Below, in pieces: positions 1 to 9,433 of a DNA stretch of 48,402 nt (positions are counted from its first letter, which is position 1; the number at the start of each line of letters is the position of its first letter). This DNA comes from Alphaproteobacteria bacterium (GTDB taxonomy: Bacteria > Pseudomonadota > Alphaproteobacteria > Rickettsiales > JABCZZ01), in assembly GCA_013288335.1 (NCBI GenBank), contig JABDCC010000012.1, positions 1 to 48,402 on the forward strand. The letters are read 5' to 3'. The notes beneath the pieces are model-generated. The model was not told the DNA's origin and searched no databases. It was given only the letters and a program-made list of their open reading frames with translations. Position numbers and translations under genes: made by a program.

Positions 1-1
1 T

Positions 2-877
2 ATGGAGTTCTTTGAGAAACTCGAAGACATCGCCAATGCCAAAGCGGAAGCAATGGAAGGCATGAGTGCTGATGGGGTAATTATCCTCAATCGTGACAAT
101 AAATTCTATGAGCATTTACGCAGCAAAGCAACTACACATGGGCTTAAGAAAATCATCACTTTTGGCGCGCATGAAGAGGCGGATTGTTGTCTCGTAAAAT
201 ATGAACTCCAGGATTTTGATTCACAAGTGGAAGCCGTGATAAACGGTACACCTATTACCTATCATATGGGAACTATCGGCTATCATTGGGCGATTACGTC
301 GCTTGCAACGCTTGCAGCAGTGACGGCAGTAGGTGCCGATTTGGCGAATGCAGCTGCTACATTTGCGCATTTTCATGAGCCGGACGGCAGGGGCAGGGTG
401 CATATTGTGAATTTGGCGCAAGGTAAAATAATCCTGATTGATGATTGCTATAATGCCAGCCCGATTTCGGTGAGCTCTGCTATTTTAAAACTCAGCGAAC
501 TTTATACTGCGATGAAAACTTCAAGTAGAAAAATTGCTATACTGGGAGATATGCTGGAACTTGGCGAACACTCGGAAAACATGCATGTGGGCTTGCTTGC
601 CGATTTGCAAAAACATAATGTAGATAAATTATTTGCGGCCGGAAAACTCATGAAGCATCTCTATGAAAAGATTCCGGTAAATATGCGTGGCGGGTATGCG
701 GCGCGTTCTGAGGGACTGATTGCTATGGTAAAAGAGCAGTTGCAGAATAATGATGTAATACTCGTCAAAGGATCGCATGGCAGCAATATGGATGTGGTGC
801 GTGATGCGCTTCTCAATGTGAGCGGCACGGAAGAAGTAAAAAACACTAAACGGAGGGAACAGGCGAATGCTATATAA
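2..877 (+). CDS. murF: UDP-N-acetylmuramoyl-tripeptide--D-alanyl-D-alanine ligase, 3' part
   Basis: This is the C-terminal 291 residues of MurF, the cytoplasmic ATP-dependent ligase that adds D-Ala-D-Ala to the UDP-MurNAc tripeptide. MurF is normally about 450-480 residues, so the N-terminal UDP-binding part and the P-loop lie left of the window, and the ATG at position 2 is an internal Met rather than the start. Visible Mur-ligase features are the central-domain stretch with VIILNRDN, the [10 protein letters not shown]-like stretch ([11 protein letters not shown]) and the C-terminal motif [13 protein letters not shown], followed by [10 protein letters not shown]. It overlaps mraY by 11 bp, and the mraY ribosome site lies inside its 3' end, so the two are co-transcribed as in the usual dcw cluster. 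Recognition is firm. Confidence 0.93.
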   Translation: MEFFEKLEDIANAKAEAMEGMSADGVIILNRDNKFYEHLRSKATTHGLKKIITFGAHEEADCCLVKYELQDFDSQVEAVINGTPITYHMGTIGYHWAITSLATLAAVTAVGADLANAAATFAHFHEPDGRGRVHIVNLAQGKIILIDDCYNASPISVSSAILKLSELYTAMKTSSRKIAILGDMLELGEHSENMHVGLLADLQKHNVDKLFAAGKLMKHLYEKIPVNMRGGYAARSEGLIAMVKEQLQNNDVILVKGSHGSNMDVVRDALLNVSGTEEVKNTKRREQANAI

Positions 878-1955
878 TCTGCTTTATCCGCTTGCGCATG
901 ATTTTGGTTTTTTCAATCTGTTTAAATATCTGACATTCAGAAGCGGTGGCGCGGTGCTGACTTCTATGATCATGACGTTCCTCATTGCTCCTCACATTAT
1001 TTGCTGGCTAAAATCCAAACAGCGCGAAGGTCAGCCTATACGCGAAGATGGGCCGGAGTCGCATCTGATTACTAAAAAAGGTACTCCGACTATGGGTGGG
1101 ATTATGATTCTTTTTTCGGTAGTTATTTCCACTTTGCTCTGGGCGGATATTTATAATCACTATGTGTGGATTGTATTATTTGTGACGCTCAGTTTTGGTA
1201 TGATTGGCTTTGGCGATGATTATCTGAAACTCACCAAACGTAACAGCAAGGGCTTGCCTGGTAAGCTCAAGCTGCTTTTGCAATTTACCATTAGTCTGAT
1301 TGCTGCAATCTGGATTAACCAGGTAGCCCCTCCTGCGCTTGCTTCACATCTGGCAGTGCCATTTTTCAAGGAAGCCCTTATTAACCTCGGTGTATTTTAT
1401 TTTGTATTTGTCATGCTGGTAATGGTCGGCGCTTCTAATGCGGTTAATTTAACCGATGGTTTGGATGGCCTTGCCATCGTTCCCATCATGATTGCCGCTG
1501 GGTGCTTTGTACTGATTGCGTATCTGGTGGGTAACTTAAAATTTGCCGATTATCTGCAAGTGCATCACGTGCCGGGTAGTGGCGAACTTGCAGTTTTTTG
1601 CGCGTCACTCATTGGTGCTGGCATGGGATTTTTGTGGTATAATGCTCCGCCTGCGCAGGTATTTATGGGTGACACAGGAAGCCTTGCATTCGGTGGATCG
1701 CTTGGGGTGGTAAGCGTCATCGTAAAACACGAGCTCGTACTTGCCATTATCGGCGGTTTGTTTGTAGTGGAAGCATTATCGGTGATAATTCAGGTGGCAT
1801 CTTTCAAAATGACCGGCAAGCGCGTGTTTAAAATGGCACCGCTTCATCATCATTTTGAAAAGCTCGGCTGGGCAGAACCAACGATTGTCATTCGTTTCTG
1901 GATTGTGGCTTCGATACTCGCGCTGATTGGATTATCGACTTTGAAGATAAGATAG
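867..1955 (+). CDS. mraY: Phospho-N-acetylmuramoyl-pentapeptide-transferase
   Basis: MraY is the polytopic inner-membrane enzyme that moves phospho-MurNAc-pentapeptide from UDP to undecaprenyl phosphate, making lipid I. At 362 residues it has the normal length for the family. The Mg-binding and catalytic motifs are all present: GFGDDYLKL (about residue 113), [10 protein letters not shown] (about 193), [10 protein letters not shown] (about 268) and the histidine loop [13 protein letters not shown] near the C-terminus. The start at 867 follows a GGAGGG ribosome site at 852-857, inside the end of murF. The usual next genes of the dcw cluster (murD, ftsW) do not follow. Instead a convergent pilin gene ends 2 bp away. 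Confidence 0.97.
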   Translation: MLYNLLYPLAHDFGFFNLFKYLTFRSGGAVLTSMIMTFLIAPHIICWLKSKQREGQPIREDGPESHLITKKGTPTMGGIMILFSVVISTLLWADIYNHYVWIVLFVTLSFGMIGFGDDYLKLTKRNSKGLPGKLKLLLQFTISLIAAIWINQVAPPALASHLAVPFFKEALINLGVFYFVFVMLVMVGASNAVNLTDGLDGLAIVPIMIAAGCFVLIAYLVGNLKFADYLQVHHVPGSGELAVFCASLIGAGMGFLWYNAPPAQVFMGDTGSLAFGGSLGVVSVIVKHELVLAIIGGLFVVEALSVIIQVASFKMTGKRVFKMAPLHHHFEKLGWAEPTIVIRFWIVASILALIGLSTLKIR

Positions 1956-1957
1956 TA

Positions 1958-2920
1958 TTACTGAAACCTAAAGCTCAAAGCACAGTTAACCCCTGAGCCG
2001 CCATTTTGCTCCATGGAATATTGCATTATTCCTGCGACTCCGCCATTATCAAAACAGGTGGTGGAAGAACTGCTGGTTGCTGTTGTGTAAGGGCTTCCTG
2101 TTTGGTTGCCGCTGCCCGCCCAGATGGGAGTATAAGGAGAGCCGGCAAAATCGAGATAAAATGCGGTAACGCTTCCGGATTGCGGAAATCCGTCATCCAC
2201 TTTTTTGTCAATATTATAGGCTTGCACTACTGTTAATCCGGGGTTGGCAATGCCGATCGGATATGCGGCGCCACCTGTCCCTAATTGCGTAATGGCAGAA
2301 ACACTATAATAATTAACGCCGTTATTGCCAGTTTCGGTAACAGTGTTCCAACCCAGACTGGTTCCGCCGGACCACACATTCACATAATTTCCTGCACCGA
2401 TCTTGGCTGTAGGGTAATAGAGTGCCAGATTGCTTCCGGTAACAGGAGGTGTTGGATTGGATGAAGGATTCGCAGTATTAAAACCACCCTCTATTAATCC
2501 GGCGGTACTCAAATCCACCCAGAATGTAGTAGCTTCACCATCACCGCCGCAAAAGCCACATTCAGTTCCTGGACTACCAATATGGCCTTCTATTACGCCA
2601 TTGCCGTCACCTGTTCCAGAGAGGGTTCCTCTGGATATAAAACCGAACTCAGTGGCGAAGGGATTGGGTATATCGCCTGGAAGATAGCCATATTTATTAC
2701 GGAAATTGTTGACTGCTGTGTTATATTTTTCAATCTGGGAAATCTGTGAACGGATGGCGGCGGCGTTAATTAAATCTGCACCTACCAATATACCCCCGAT
2801 AATTAAACCGATGATCACCAGAACAATTGAAAGTTCGATAAGGGTAAATCCGGATTTCAAAATAAAATTGCCGGAGAGAGAGGTATGTGCTGATGTACGT
2901 CTAACTGGCTTTTCTCTCAT
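1958..2920 (-). CDS. Type IV pilin / pseudopilin-like protein, unusually long
   Basis: A 320-residue secreted protein with a class III (prepilin peptidase) signal. A basic leader of about 24 residues is followed by the cleavage and N-methylation motif KSG|FTLIELSIVLVIIG and a long hydrophobic helix ending in a polar alpha-helical region (SQISQIEKYNTAVNNF). The rest is rich in Gly, Ser, Asn and Thr, with CGFCGG and a late Cys pair that could form disulfides. Ordinary major pilins have about 150 residues, so this could be a minor pilin, a pseudopilin or an adhesin tip. Its start overlaps the zinc-finger gene by 20 bp. The platform-like genes that could assemble it begin 1.8 kb to the right on the other strand. 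No other start codon lies before the pilin motif. Confidence 0.85.
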   Translation of the reverse strand: MREKPVRRTSAHTSLSGNFILKSGFTLIELSIVLVIIGLIIGGILVGADLINAAAIRSQISQIEKYNTAVNNFRNKYGYLPGDIPNPFATEFGFISRGTLSGTGDGNGVIEGHIGSPGTECGFCGGDGEATTFWVDLSTAGLIEGGFNTANPSSNPTPPVTGSNLALYYPTAKIGAGNYVNVWSGGTSLGWNTVTETGNNGVNYYSVSAITQLGTGGAAYPIGIANPGLTVVQAYNIDKKVDDGFPQSGSVTAFYLDFAGSPYTPIWAGSGNQTGSPYTTATSSSSTTCFDNGGVAGIMQYSMEQNGGSGVNCALSFRFQ

Positions 2921-3071
2921 CTTCTAACAATACATACAGGCGGCTGCAATAAGGGCACTGGATCTGGTGTGATTCTTTGTCAATATGCAGGTAAACGCGT
3001 GGGTGGCCACTCGGCCCCCCGTCACAGGCTACTTCAACATCATGGACTTTGATTACTTCAAATGGTTGCAT
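2901..3071 (-). CDS. CHCC-type zinc-finger protein, NDUFS6-like
   Basis: A 56-residue protein of the zf-CHCC family, the bacterial relatives of the complex I accessory subunit NDUFS6 that are common in alphaproteobacteria. The signature is clear: VACDGG, then GHPRVYL, then CPYCSRLYVL, giving Cys, His, Cys, Cys ligands. In mitochondria the relative binds zinc and helps mature NADH dehydrogenase; the bacterial role is inferred from that. I chose ATG at 3071. The reading frame can be extended to a TTG at 3095, but the protein family begins near the ATG. It sits between the lytic transglycosylase and the pilin gene. Confidence 0.85.
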   Translation of the reverse strand: MQPFEVIKVHDVEVACDGGPSGHPRVYLHIDKESHQIQCPYCSRLYVLLEDERKAS

Positions 3072-3095
3072 AACTATACTTTCTCTTGGAAACAA

Positions 3096-4160
3096 TTAAT
3101 TGTCAAACACGAAAGCGCTGTTGGGTGCGCTGGTTGGTGTGCTTGCCTTGCCGGACGCTGAATCAGCGCTTACATGAATGATATGAGAGTGCGGATCGAA
3201 CTGACCTTTGCTGTTTGTGGTATCAGCACCGCCTACCTTTATTACCTGCGCGCCATTGCTTTTAGAATCATGAGCACTTGCTTCCGCAGCTTTCACCGAG
3301 TTTGAAACAAATTGATCTTCCAGCTCCGCCTGTTGCTGTACCGGCTCAGAATTGTCAGGGCGAATTACCAGTACGCCGTTCTCCTTGGTGGTATCATGGG
3401 AAACACTGATGCTGTACATATGCATAGACTCATATTTAGGCCTTGTTTTATGGTGGGCTGTATTGGAAGCGTCGGCAACTTTGACGACATTTTTATCCGG
3501 ATATAATACCGTGGGTGAATTCACGGTTTCGGCTTGTAATATAGGATGGTTTGCGCGCGCTTCAGCCACCTTATTGATAATGCGTCCCCAAGCGTTAAAC
3601 ACCAGCCGCGCATATTGTTCACCGAACATAGGTGTGTGGGAATGATAATCGGCCGCAGCTTTGCGCCATGAACCCTCATCCGTAAAATTCTGTTTTAGAA
3701 ATTGTGCGGCATACGCGATATTATATGCCGGATCAAATGCCTGCTCTAGACTTGAAAAAGCTTGTGGATGATGGTGGAGGTTTACTTGCATGCAGCCGAC
3801 ATCAATACTTTGGTAACCGCGAGCCTGCAAATTATGCACCGCAGCGACAGCTTGTTCCTTGGTATCAAAAAAGTAACCTTTGCCCTCAACGTTTATTGTC
3901 CACGGCCAGGGAAGATTGATGCCAAGGGTTTTATTATATCTCCCTGATTCGGTGGAAGCAATTGCAGCGAGCAATTGTTCGGGAATACCATATTGTCTTT
4001 CGTGCCTTGGCAAATACTGAGTGCATAGTTTTGCACCCTCAATGAGGGAGCTGTCATCGTTTATTGTCGCAAAGGCAGAATCCGCTGAAAAGAAAACGAC
4101 CACCGCGATAAAGGCAGCAAATAAACCTCTGGCAAATGTGCTCAGCATAAAAATTTTCAT
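3096..4160 (-). CDS. Lytic transglycosylase (SLT-domain) protein, secreted
   Basis: A 354-residue protein with an N-terminal signal peptide (hydrophobic residues about 9-30, ending near DSAFA). The SLT/lysozyme-like domain covers roughly residues 40-195. It contains LLAAIASTESGRYN with the presumed catalytic Glu, GCMQVNLHHHP and NIAYAAQFLKQNF, the usual order of soluble lytic transglycosylases that cleave peptidoglycan in the periplasm. The last 160 residues are low-complexity and polar, without a recognisable domain. A peptidoglycan-cutting enzyme next to a pilin gene fits a job in letting an envelope-spanning machine through the wall, but that link is inferred from position only. It is followed directly by the zinc-finger gene. 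Confidence 0.85.
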   Translation of the reverse strand: MKIFMLSTFARGLFAAFIAVVVFFSADSAFATINDDSSLIEGAKLCTQYLPRHERQYGIPEQLLAAIASTESGRYNKTLGINLPWPWTINVEGKGYFFDTKEQAVAAVHNLQARGYQSIDVGCMQVNLHHHPQAFSSLEQAFDPAYNIAYAAQFLKQNFTDEGSWRKAAADYHSHTPMFGEQYARLVFNAWGRIINKVAEARANHPILQAETVNSPTVLYPDKNVVKVADASNTAHHKTRPKYESMHMYSISVSHDTTKENGVLVIRPDNSEPVQQQAELEDQFVSNSVKAAEASAHDSKSNGAQVIKVGGADTTNSKGQFDPHSHIIHVSADSASGKASTPTSAPNSAFVFDN

Positions 4161-4214
4161 ATCGTCACAATAATAGTCGCAAAATCCCGAAATCGCAAGG
4201 CAATAACATTGTTA

Positions 4215-4487
4215 TTACTGGGTATCCAGTGTGTAACGACAATAAGTAAAGCCATCGGTCCAGCCTACTTTGTACTGGTCATTTTCAGCCATTTCTGGAC
4301 GCTTCTTAAATCCGTAAACCGCTCTGTATATATAGCCACTATCTTCAGCAGACAAACCGGAATCGCAACCATCTTGCCAGCCTAGTTTATAATCTGGCGG
4401 GCCTTCGGGTTCTGAATACCATAATACCACCGGTCTGCAGCTTGAAAGCATAAGCAACGTAAAAATCACCAGAAATCTTTTATGCAC
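4215..4487 (-). CDS. Small lipoprotein with two YKxGWxDG motifs
   Basis: A 90-residue predicted lipoprotein starting at GTG 4487, with a GAGGTG ribosome site a few bases upstream. The signal ends in a lipobox, LMLSSC, with Cys at about residue 17. The mature part holds two related motifs, YKLGWQDGCDSG and YKVGWTDGFTYC, suggesting an internal duplication with paired cysteines. I do not recognise a named family. It lies upstream of, and in the same direction as, the transglycosylase gene, with a 54-bp gap, so the two may share transcription. Confidence 0.7.
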   Translation of the reverse strand: MHKRFLVIFTLLMLSSCRPVVLWYSEPEGPPDYKLGWQDGCDSGLSAEDSGYIYRAVYGFKKRPEMAENDQYKVGWTDGFTYCRYTLDTQ

Positions 4488-4755
4488 AAATCACCTCTAA
4501 TTATTAACTCACAAAAACCTTATCGTACCGGCGTAATATAACTAAAAAAGTTTAAAATTTCTGCTATATTGAACGCTATGTACATCTGCTCTTAGATGAT
4601 TATATCACAAATTAAGTAATTATGCTTTAATTTTAGATTGTAGGCGTTTTGCTTATTGTTCTATAACTACTTAATATGTTAAAAAGCTTATTAAAAAACA
4701 AATAACAAACCGTAATAATAAACTATCCGGCCCATTGTGAGCGAGTTCTAAAAAT

Positions 4756-5958
4756 ATGTCATCTTACCGATATTCAGCAATGAATGATTTGGGGCGTACA
4801 ATCACAGGAGTGGTGACGGCGGAGAATGACGTTGATCTCGAAGAAAGGCTCAAGCAAATAGGTCTTGAGTTGTTGCATTTTAAGGAATTGCAGGAAAAAA
4901 AAGGTAGTGCTTCCGGCAAGGTTAAAATGCAGGATATGATCGTAACCTGTCTTCATCTTGAGCAGCTTGGGCGCGCAGGTGTTTCTCTGCTCGATGCAGT
5001 GGCAGATGTACGTGATACAACGGACTCTAATAATTTACGAAATATTATGACCGGGGTTTATGAATATATAAAAAACGGTGAGGTTTTATCCAAGGCTCTC
5101 GGGCATTATCCAAAAGTGTTTAACGAAGTTTTTATTGGTCTTATTAGTGCAGGCGAAAAAACCGGTAATTTTTCTGAGGCATTTTTGCATATTGCCGACC
5201 ATTTAAAATGGACATCGGATTTGCGCCGCAAGATAAAAAAAGCAGTACGCTACCCTATCGCTTTGCTGCTGGTTATGAGCGGCGTAATATCGGTTCTCAT
5301 GATATTTGTGGTGCCTAAATTGGTTGATTTTATGCTCGCGCAGGGTTTTGATCTGCCGCTGCACACTCGTGCCCTGATAGCGTTTTCACATGCTTTCGCA
5401 GATTACTGGTACCTGATATTTGGTATACCGCTTGTAATTGGTTCGGTGCTGATTACAATGTATAAAATATCTGAACCATTTGCTTACACTGTGGACGGGT
5501 TAATTTTGAAATTGCCAATACTCGGAAACGTCAGTCGTAAAATCAATCTGGCGCGGTTTACACATTTCTTTGCAGTGATGTTCAATAGCGGTATTGGTAT
5601 ATTGGAGGCATTAAATTCGGCAAAAAACGTGGTAGCAAATCGGGTGTTGCAGGAATCGGTGGATACCATGACACGCAGTGTTTCGGAAGGTATGTCTCTG
5701 ACTGCGGCGATGCGCATGTCTAATCAGTTTCCCAATCTGGTGGTGCGCATGTTTAAAATAGGTGAGGAAAGCGGCAACATGACCGAATCTCTTGAGAATA
5801 TTAATTTCTTCTATGATCGTGAAATTAATGATGCAGTGGATAACGTGGTGGGGCTTATCCAGCCGGCACTTACTATCGTTATGGGACTGCTGATATTTTG
5901 GGTGATAGCTGCTGTGTTCGGGCCTCTGTATCAATCCTTCAGTAAGATGAATGTATAA
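4756..5958 (+). CDS. Type II secretion / type IV pilus inner-membrane platform protein (GspF/PilC family)
   Basis: A 400-residue polytopic membrane protein of the GspF/PilC family, which forms the platform on which the assembly ATPase acts. It has the two tandem F domains: the first at about 65-185 (LEQLGRAGVSLLDAV, then GEKTGNFSEAF) and the second at about 265-385 (FAVMFNSGIGILEAL, then IGEESGNMTESL). Three hydrophobic segments are visible, near 168-190, 212-235 and the C-terminus at 370-392. The length matches the family. It is the first gene of a four-gene run. The next gene begins in a TAATG overlap, so translation is probably coupled. No assembly ATPase (GspE/PilB) is in the window. Confidence 0.92.
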   Translation: MSSYRYSAMNDLGRTITGVVTAENDVDLEERLKQIGLELLHFKELQEKKGSASGKVKMQDMIVTCLHLEQLGRAGVSLLDAVADVRDTTDSNNLRNIMTGVYEYIKNGEVLSKALGHYPKVFNEVFIGLISAGEKTGNFSEAFLHIADHLKWTSDLRRKIKKAVRYPIALLLVMSGVISVLMIFVVPKLVDFMLAQGFDLPLHTRALIAFSHAFADYWYLIFGIPLVIGSVLITMYKISEPFAYTVDGLILKLPILGNVSRKINLARFTHFFAVMFNSGIGILEALNSAKNVVANRVLQESVDTMTRSVSEGMSLTAAMRMSNQFPNLVVRMFKIGEESGNMTESLENINFFYDREINDAVDNVVGLIQPALTIVMGLLIFWVIAAVFGPLYQSFSKMNV

Positions 5959-7595
5959 TGGCCGCTAAAATCAGAAGAGGGAAAAAATCATCGGGTGCAA
6001 TCAGCTTCGTTATCATGATAGGTGACGAGGGCGCTATATTAGTGCAGATGCAGGGTAATACCGTAATGCACAGGTTGTTTGCATCGTCGCCAGAGCCCGC
6101 GAATGTGCGCGGATTTGACGAGACATTATCCGATTCTCCCAATGCTCCTATCACCATTTTATTTGATATGATGGATCAGTCATATGTGCGTCAGACCTTG
6201 CCGCCCGTGTCTTCCTTCAGCGTCGGTAAAATCATCAAACGTCGCTTAAATAAAGATTTTGCTCCTGACGATATCAAAGGATATGTGCTCCTTGACCGGG
6301 AAAAAACCGGACGCAAGGACTGGAACTATCTCATGGTATCGCTTGCCAATAATACCATAATACAAAAATGGCTGGATTTTCTGATGGAGCGCTCAAACCC
6401 GTTCAGAGGAATGGGTCTTGTGCCGCTTGAGACACAATCATTTATCATTGCAATTGAGAAGGCATTCGCAAAAGCGGCTGGTACTGCCAAGGGAGTGAAG
6501 CCCCTCGAATGGCAGATACTGGTAAGTCACAATAAAGTGGGTGGATTCAGGCAAGTAGTGTTGCGGGATAATAAACTGGTATTTACCCGTATGGCACAGC
6601 CTTTTGGAGAGTCTCTGGCCGATGTTATTGCCGGAAATATTGAACAGGAAATGATTAATACCCTGGAGTATCTTAAACGTCTTGGTCTTCAGGATCCGTC
6701 CACTATTTCCATGACCATCATTACTTCCGAAGACATTAAGAAGGCTCTTGATCCGAAAAATATCAAAGCTGGGCAATATCACTTCTTGACTCCGTTTGAG
6801 CTGGCAAATTTATTGTCACTTCATGATGGCGCGCAAGTGAGTGACCAGTTTGGGGATGTTGTGATTTCGGCTTTTGTGGGTAAGCAACGCAAATTACTGC
6901 TTCCACTTAATACTCCCTATACAAGAAAGATCAGAGATTTATCTTTATATATTAAGGCGGTAAAAACACTTGGGGTGTTGACGATACTGGGAATCATTGC
7001 ATGGACAGGGTCGAATATATGGGACATAACCGATGCCGACAATGAAATAGACAATATAGAAACTCATAAGAAAACACTTCAAAGTGATTTAGAGATTATC
7101 AAAGCCAAAACTGCTACCTTGCCCAAGGATATAAATCTTTTTACGGATGTTATGACCATGTCGCAGTTATTTGACAAGCGCCCCTATGATGTGCTTGCAC
7201 TCCTCAGCAATTTTGCGCCTTCCTTGCAGAATACTGCTCTCGTCAGCGATTTTCACTGGGTTTTGAAAGATCCTCTCGCTGTTACCAAAACTACAGATAA
7301 CAGGCAAATGGAAATGGAAGTTGATCTGCATTTGACGATTCCTCACGATCCGCATTCTAAATATGTTTCAGGAGCACAAGATTTGCTCCAGAGAATTAAG
7401 AAAACTTTTGCAGGATTTACGGTAAGTTATCCGGATGTTCCCGGAATGATTTCCGATAATCAAGAAATAAAAACAATACTCAGTGATAGCGGAACGACCG
7501 TAAAAGTGGCCTCATCGGAGAATCAGTCTGATAATGTTAAGGTCACCATAACCGGGCCGATATCCGGGAAGACTGTAAACCGGCCCATTAGATAA
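5958..7595 (+). CDS. PilM/GspL-like pilus assembly protein (tentative)
   Basis: A 545-residue protein with a cytoplasmic N-terminal part of about 330 residues, one membrane helix at about 338-358 (LGVLTILGIIAWTG), a coiled-coil-like stretch after it and a periplasmic C-terminal domain. This is the architecture of GspL or of a PilM-PilN fusion: an actin-like cytoplasmic domain joined to a ferredoxin-like periplasmic domain. I infer the assignment from topology and from its place between a GspF/PilC gene and a PilO-like gene. Sequence motifs of the ATPase fold are not obvious. Its ATG overlaps the stop of the upstream gene by one base. Confidence 0.55.
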   Translation: MAAKIRRGKKSSGAISFVIMIGDEGAILVQMQGNTVMHRLFASSPEPANVRGFDETLSDSPNAPITILFDMMDQSYVRQTLPPVSSFSVGKIIKRRLNKDFAPDDIKGYVLLDREKTGRKDWNYLMVSLANNTIIQKWLDFLMERSNPFRGMGLVPLETQSFIIAIEKAFAKAAGTAKGVKPLEWQILVSHNKVGGFRQVVLRDNKLVFTRMAQPFGESLADVIAGNIEQEMINTLEYLKRLGLQDPSTISMTIITSEDIKKALDPKNIKAGQYHFLTPFELANLLSLHDGAQVSDQFGDVVISAFVGKQRKLLLPLNTPYTRKIRDLSLYIKAVKTLGVLTILGIIAWTGSNIWDITDADNEIDNIETHKKTLQSDLEIIKAKTATLPKDINLFTDVMTMSQLFDKRPYDVLALLSNFAPSLQNTALVSDFHWVLKDPLAVTKTTDNRQMEMEVDLHLTIPHDPHSKYVSGAQDLLQRIKKTFAGFTVSYPDVPGMISDNQEIKTILSDSGTTVKVASSENQSDNVKVTITGPISGKTVNRPIR

Positions 7596-7618
7596 AAATT
7601 GAAAACTAGTATTTGAAA

Positions 7619-8287
7619 ATGGCTAATAAAGAATCAAAATTGAAAAAAACACTTATCAAGAATGCAATTATCGTTGCAATTATTATGGGCGTTTTCCTGG
7701 GGGCGGGGATAGGAGTATCTTTTTATCTTGATAGTAAACAGGAAGAACAGGCGCAAAAGCAGGGTGAAAATGATCATATAAACGCCCAGTATAAAGAAAT
7801 TGAGGAAGAGTTAGGTACCCAGCTTAAGGTTTCGGCATATTATGAAAATTATATTAAGGATCATAACAGTAATTTTCTAATTAGCCGTGAAGCTGCGCCC
7901 GATTTGTTGTCAGCGCTGCGTAAGCAAAACCATCTTGCCAATAATATTGAAGCAAATATTTCATCTATTGCGGATTTAAATGAAGCCGCTTTTAAACTCA
8001 AAAGCGGCACGATGGTAAAGAGTGATATTCACATTGTGTTTGGAGCGCTTACGGATAATTCCGTTTATAATTTTATTTACGATTTGCAGCATAAATTACC
8101 GGGAATTGTATTAGTGTATGATTTAAAGCTCACAAGGATTGGGGAGTTAAATCAGAATAATATTATATCTACAGTGACTCGTCACAGTATTGTTCCACTG
8201 GTAAGTGGAGAATTGTCATTTACGTGGCTTGGCATAAGACCAAATCCCGAACCCGTTCCTGCTAATGGTCTTGGCAATGGCAAATAA
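7619..8287 (+). CDS. PilO/GspM-like bitopic membrane protein (tentative)
   Basis: A 222-residue bitopic protein. A short Lys-rich cytoplasmic tail is followed by one transmembrane helix (about residues 14-36), then a charged helical stretch likely to form a coiled coil (KQEEQAQKQGEN onward), then a compact periplasmic domain. That is the usual PilO/GspM arrangement. ATG 7619 is preferred over a TTG six bases earlier, although neither has a strong ribosome site. It follows the PilM/GspL-like gene by 23 bp and overlaps the next gene by 23 bp. The functional call rests on topology and gene order. Confidence 0.5.
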   Translation: MANKESKLKKTLIKNAIIVAIIMGVFLGAGIGVSFYLDSKQEEQAQKQGENDHINAQYKEIEEELGTQLKVSAYYENYIKDHNSNFLISREAAPDLLSALRKQNHLANNIEANISSIADLNEAAFKLKSGTMVKSDIHIVFGALTDNSVYNFIYDLQHKLPGIVLVYDLKLTRIGELNQNNIISTVTRHSIVPLVSGELSFTWLGIRPNPEPVPANGLGNGK

Positions 8288-9386
8288 AACGTTGGCACAG
8301 ATATCATTATTTTCTCTAAGATGCTTGGTTATAGCATCTTTGGTGGGTATGGCTATCATCTCTGTGGCAATTTCTGATTCTGCTGCTCAGACGCCTCCTG
8401 CTAATCCCAATGCCCTCACGAATAATGCTCCATCTCAGCCGACGGAATTACTGGAGCTGCCAAACACGTCACCCAATAGTAATCATTCTCCATCGGGTAA
8501 TTCCGCTCCGACTAATAATCCTCCCCCCGCTAATAATTCTCCGGTCGCCCCAAAACCTCCTCTTGCGCCAAATAACAATGCTGTCATATCTCCGGCGCCT
8601 ACTCTGGCGGTTGTGCCTCAGCTACCTTCACCTGCCGTTCCAAGCCCATCGATTGTACCAACTAATACTATTCCCGTAGCACCTGCTGTACCGAGCAATG
8701 GTACGAATAATACTGCGGCTCCTTCCACTATACCGCCCCAAGTTATACCACCCATTGTTAAGTCAGAGAAATCCCCTGTAACGGAAAATATTACAGATAC
8801 CTCTCATGATCTCACTATGACGCTTATGTTCACCAATGAAGAAATGGAAATAGTTGCTAAAATAATTAAGGCATATGATAGCTATGATCCCAAACAGGCT
8901 GTTGTGCAGAAAACGGATAATTTTGCCGGGTTATTTGATTCATTAAAAACCAATGAAAAAGTAATTGCGCCCGTTAAACATGTGAAGCAATTGCCTAATA
9001 TATATCTGGGGTCTATCGTATTTTATTCAAATAAAAACTGGGCGGTGGACATTAATGGAAGAATTATTGCAGACACCAATAATTTCGCCAATGGTGAATT
9101 CTATGTTACCAGGATTTCGCGCATGGCAGTAGAAATTGTGTGGAAACCTTCCTCTATGGAAGATGTCTCAATGCGGTGGAAAAGTATAACTGACAATGGT
9201 AAAAAGCCTCTAAACAACATTACGGTTGATTTAAAAAATGGCACGATAACGTTACTAATGCGACCGAATCAGACTTTTGTTACAGCATATCTTGCAATTG
9301 GCGAGGGACTCATTAAACCTGTTATAGTACCAGAAGAACCCCCAACATTTATGGACTCTGTAAGCGACAAAATAAAAGGCCTATAA
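8265..9386 (+). CDS. Proline-rich periplasmic protein, PilP/GspC-like C-terminal domain (tentative)
   Basis: A 373-residue exported protein. The N-terminal signal (hydrophobic about 16-38) ends near SDSAAQ. A Pro/Asn-rich linker covers about residues 42-165, followed by a globular C-terminal region. Within it, NIYLGSIVFYSNKNWAVDING and GEFYVTRISRMAVEI resemble the homology-region fold of PilP and GspC, which links the inner-membrane platform to the outer-membrane secretin. That resemblance is by eye. It begins inside the preceding gene: ATG 8265 or ATG 8277 are both possible. A long Pro-rich spacer would suit a protein crossing the periplasm. Confidence 0.5.
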   Translation: MVLAMANKTLAQISLFSLRCLVIASLVGMAIISVAISDSAAQTPPANPNALTNNAPSQPTELLELPNTSPNSNHSPSGNSAPTNNPPPANNSPVAPKPPLAPNNNAVISPAPTLAVVPQLPSPAVPSPSIVPTNTIPVAPAVPSNGTNNTAAPSTIPPQVIPPIVKSEKSPVTENITDTSHDLTMTLMFTNEEMEIVAKIIKAYDSYDPKQAVVQKTDNFAGLFDSLKTNEKVIAPVKHVKQLPNIYLGSIVFYSNKNWAVDINGRIIADTNNFANGEFYVTRISRMAVEIVWKPSSMEDVSMRWKSITDNGKKPLNNITVDLKNGTITLLMRPNQTFVTAYLAIGEGLIKPVIVPEEPPTFMDSVSDKIKGL

Positions 9387-9433
9387 TACATAACTAATGA
9401 CTATATATTTAAATTTCTCATAAGGTAAATATC

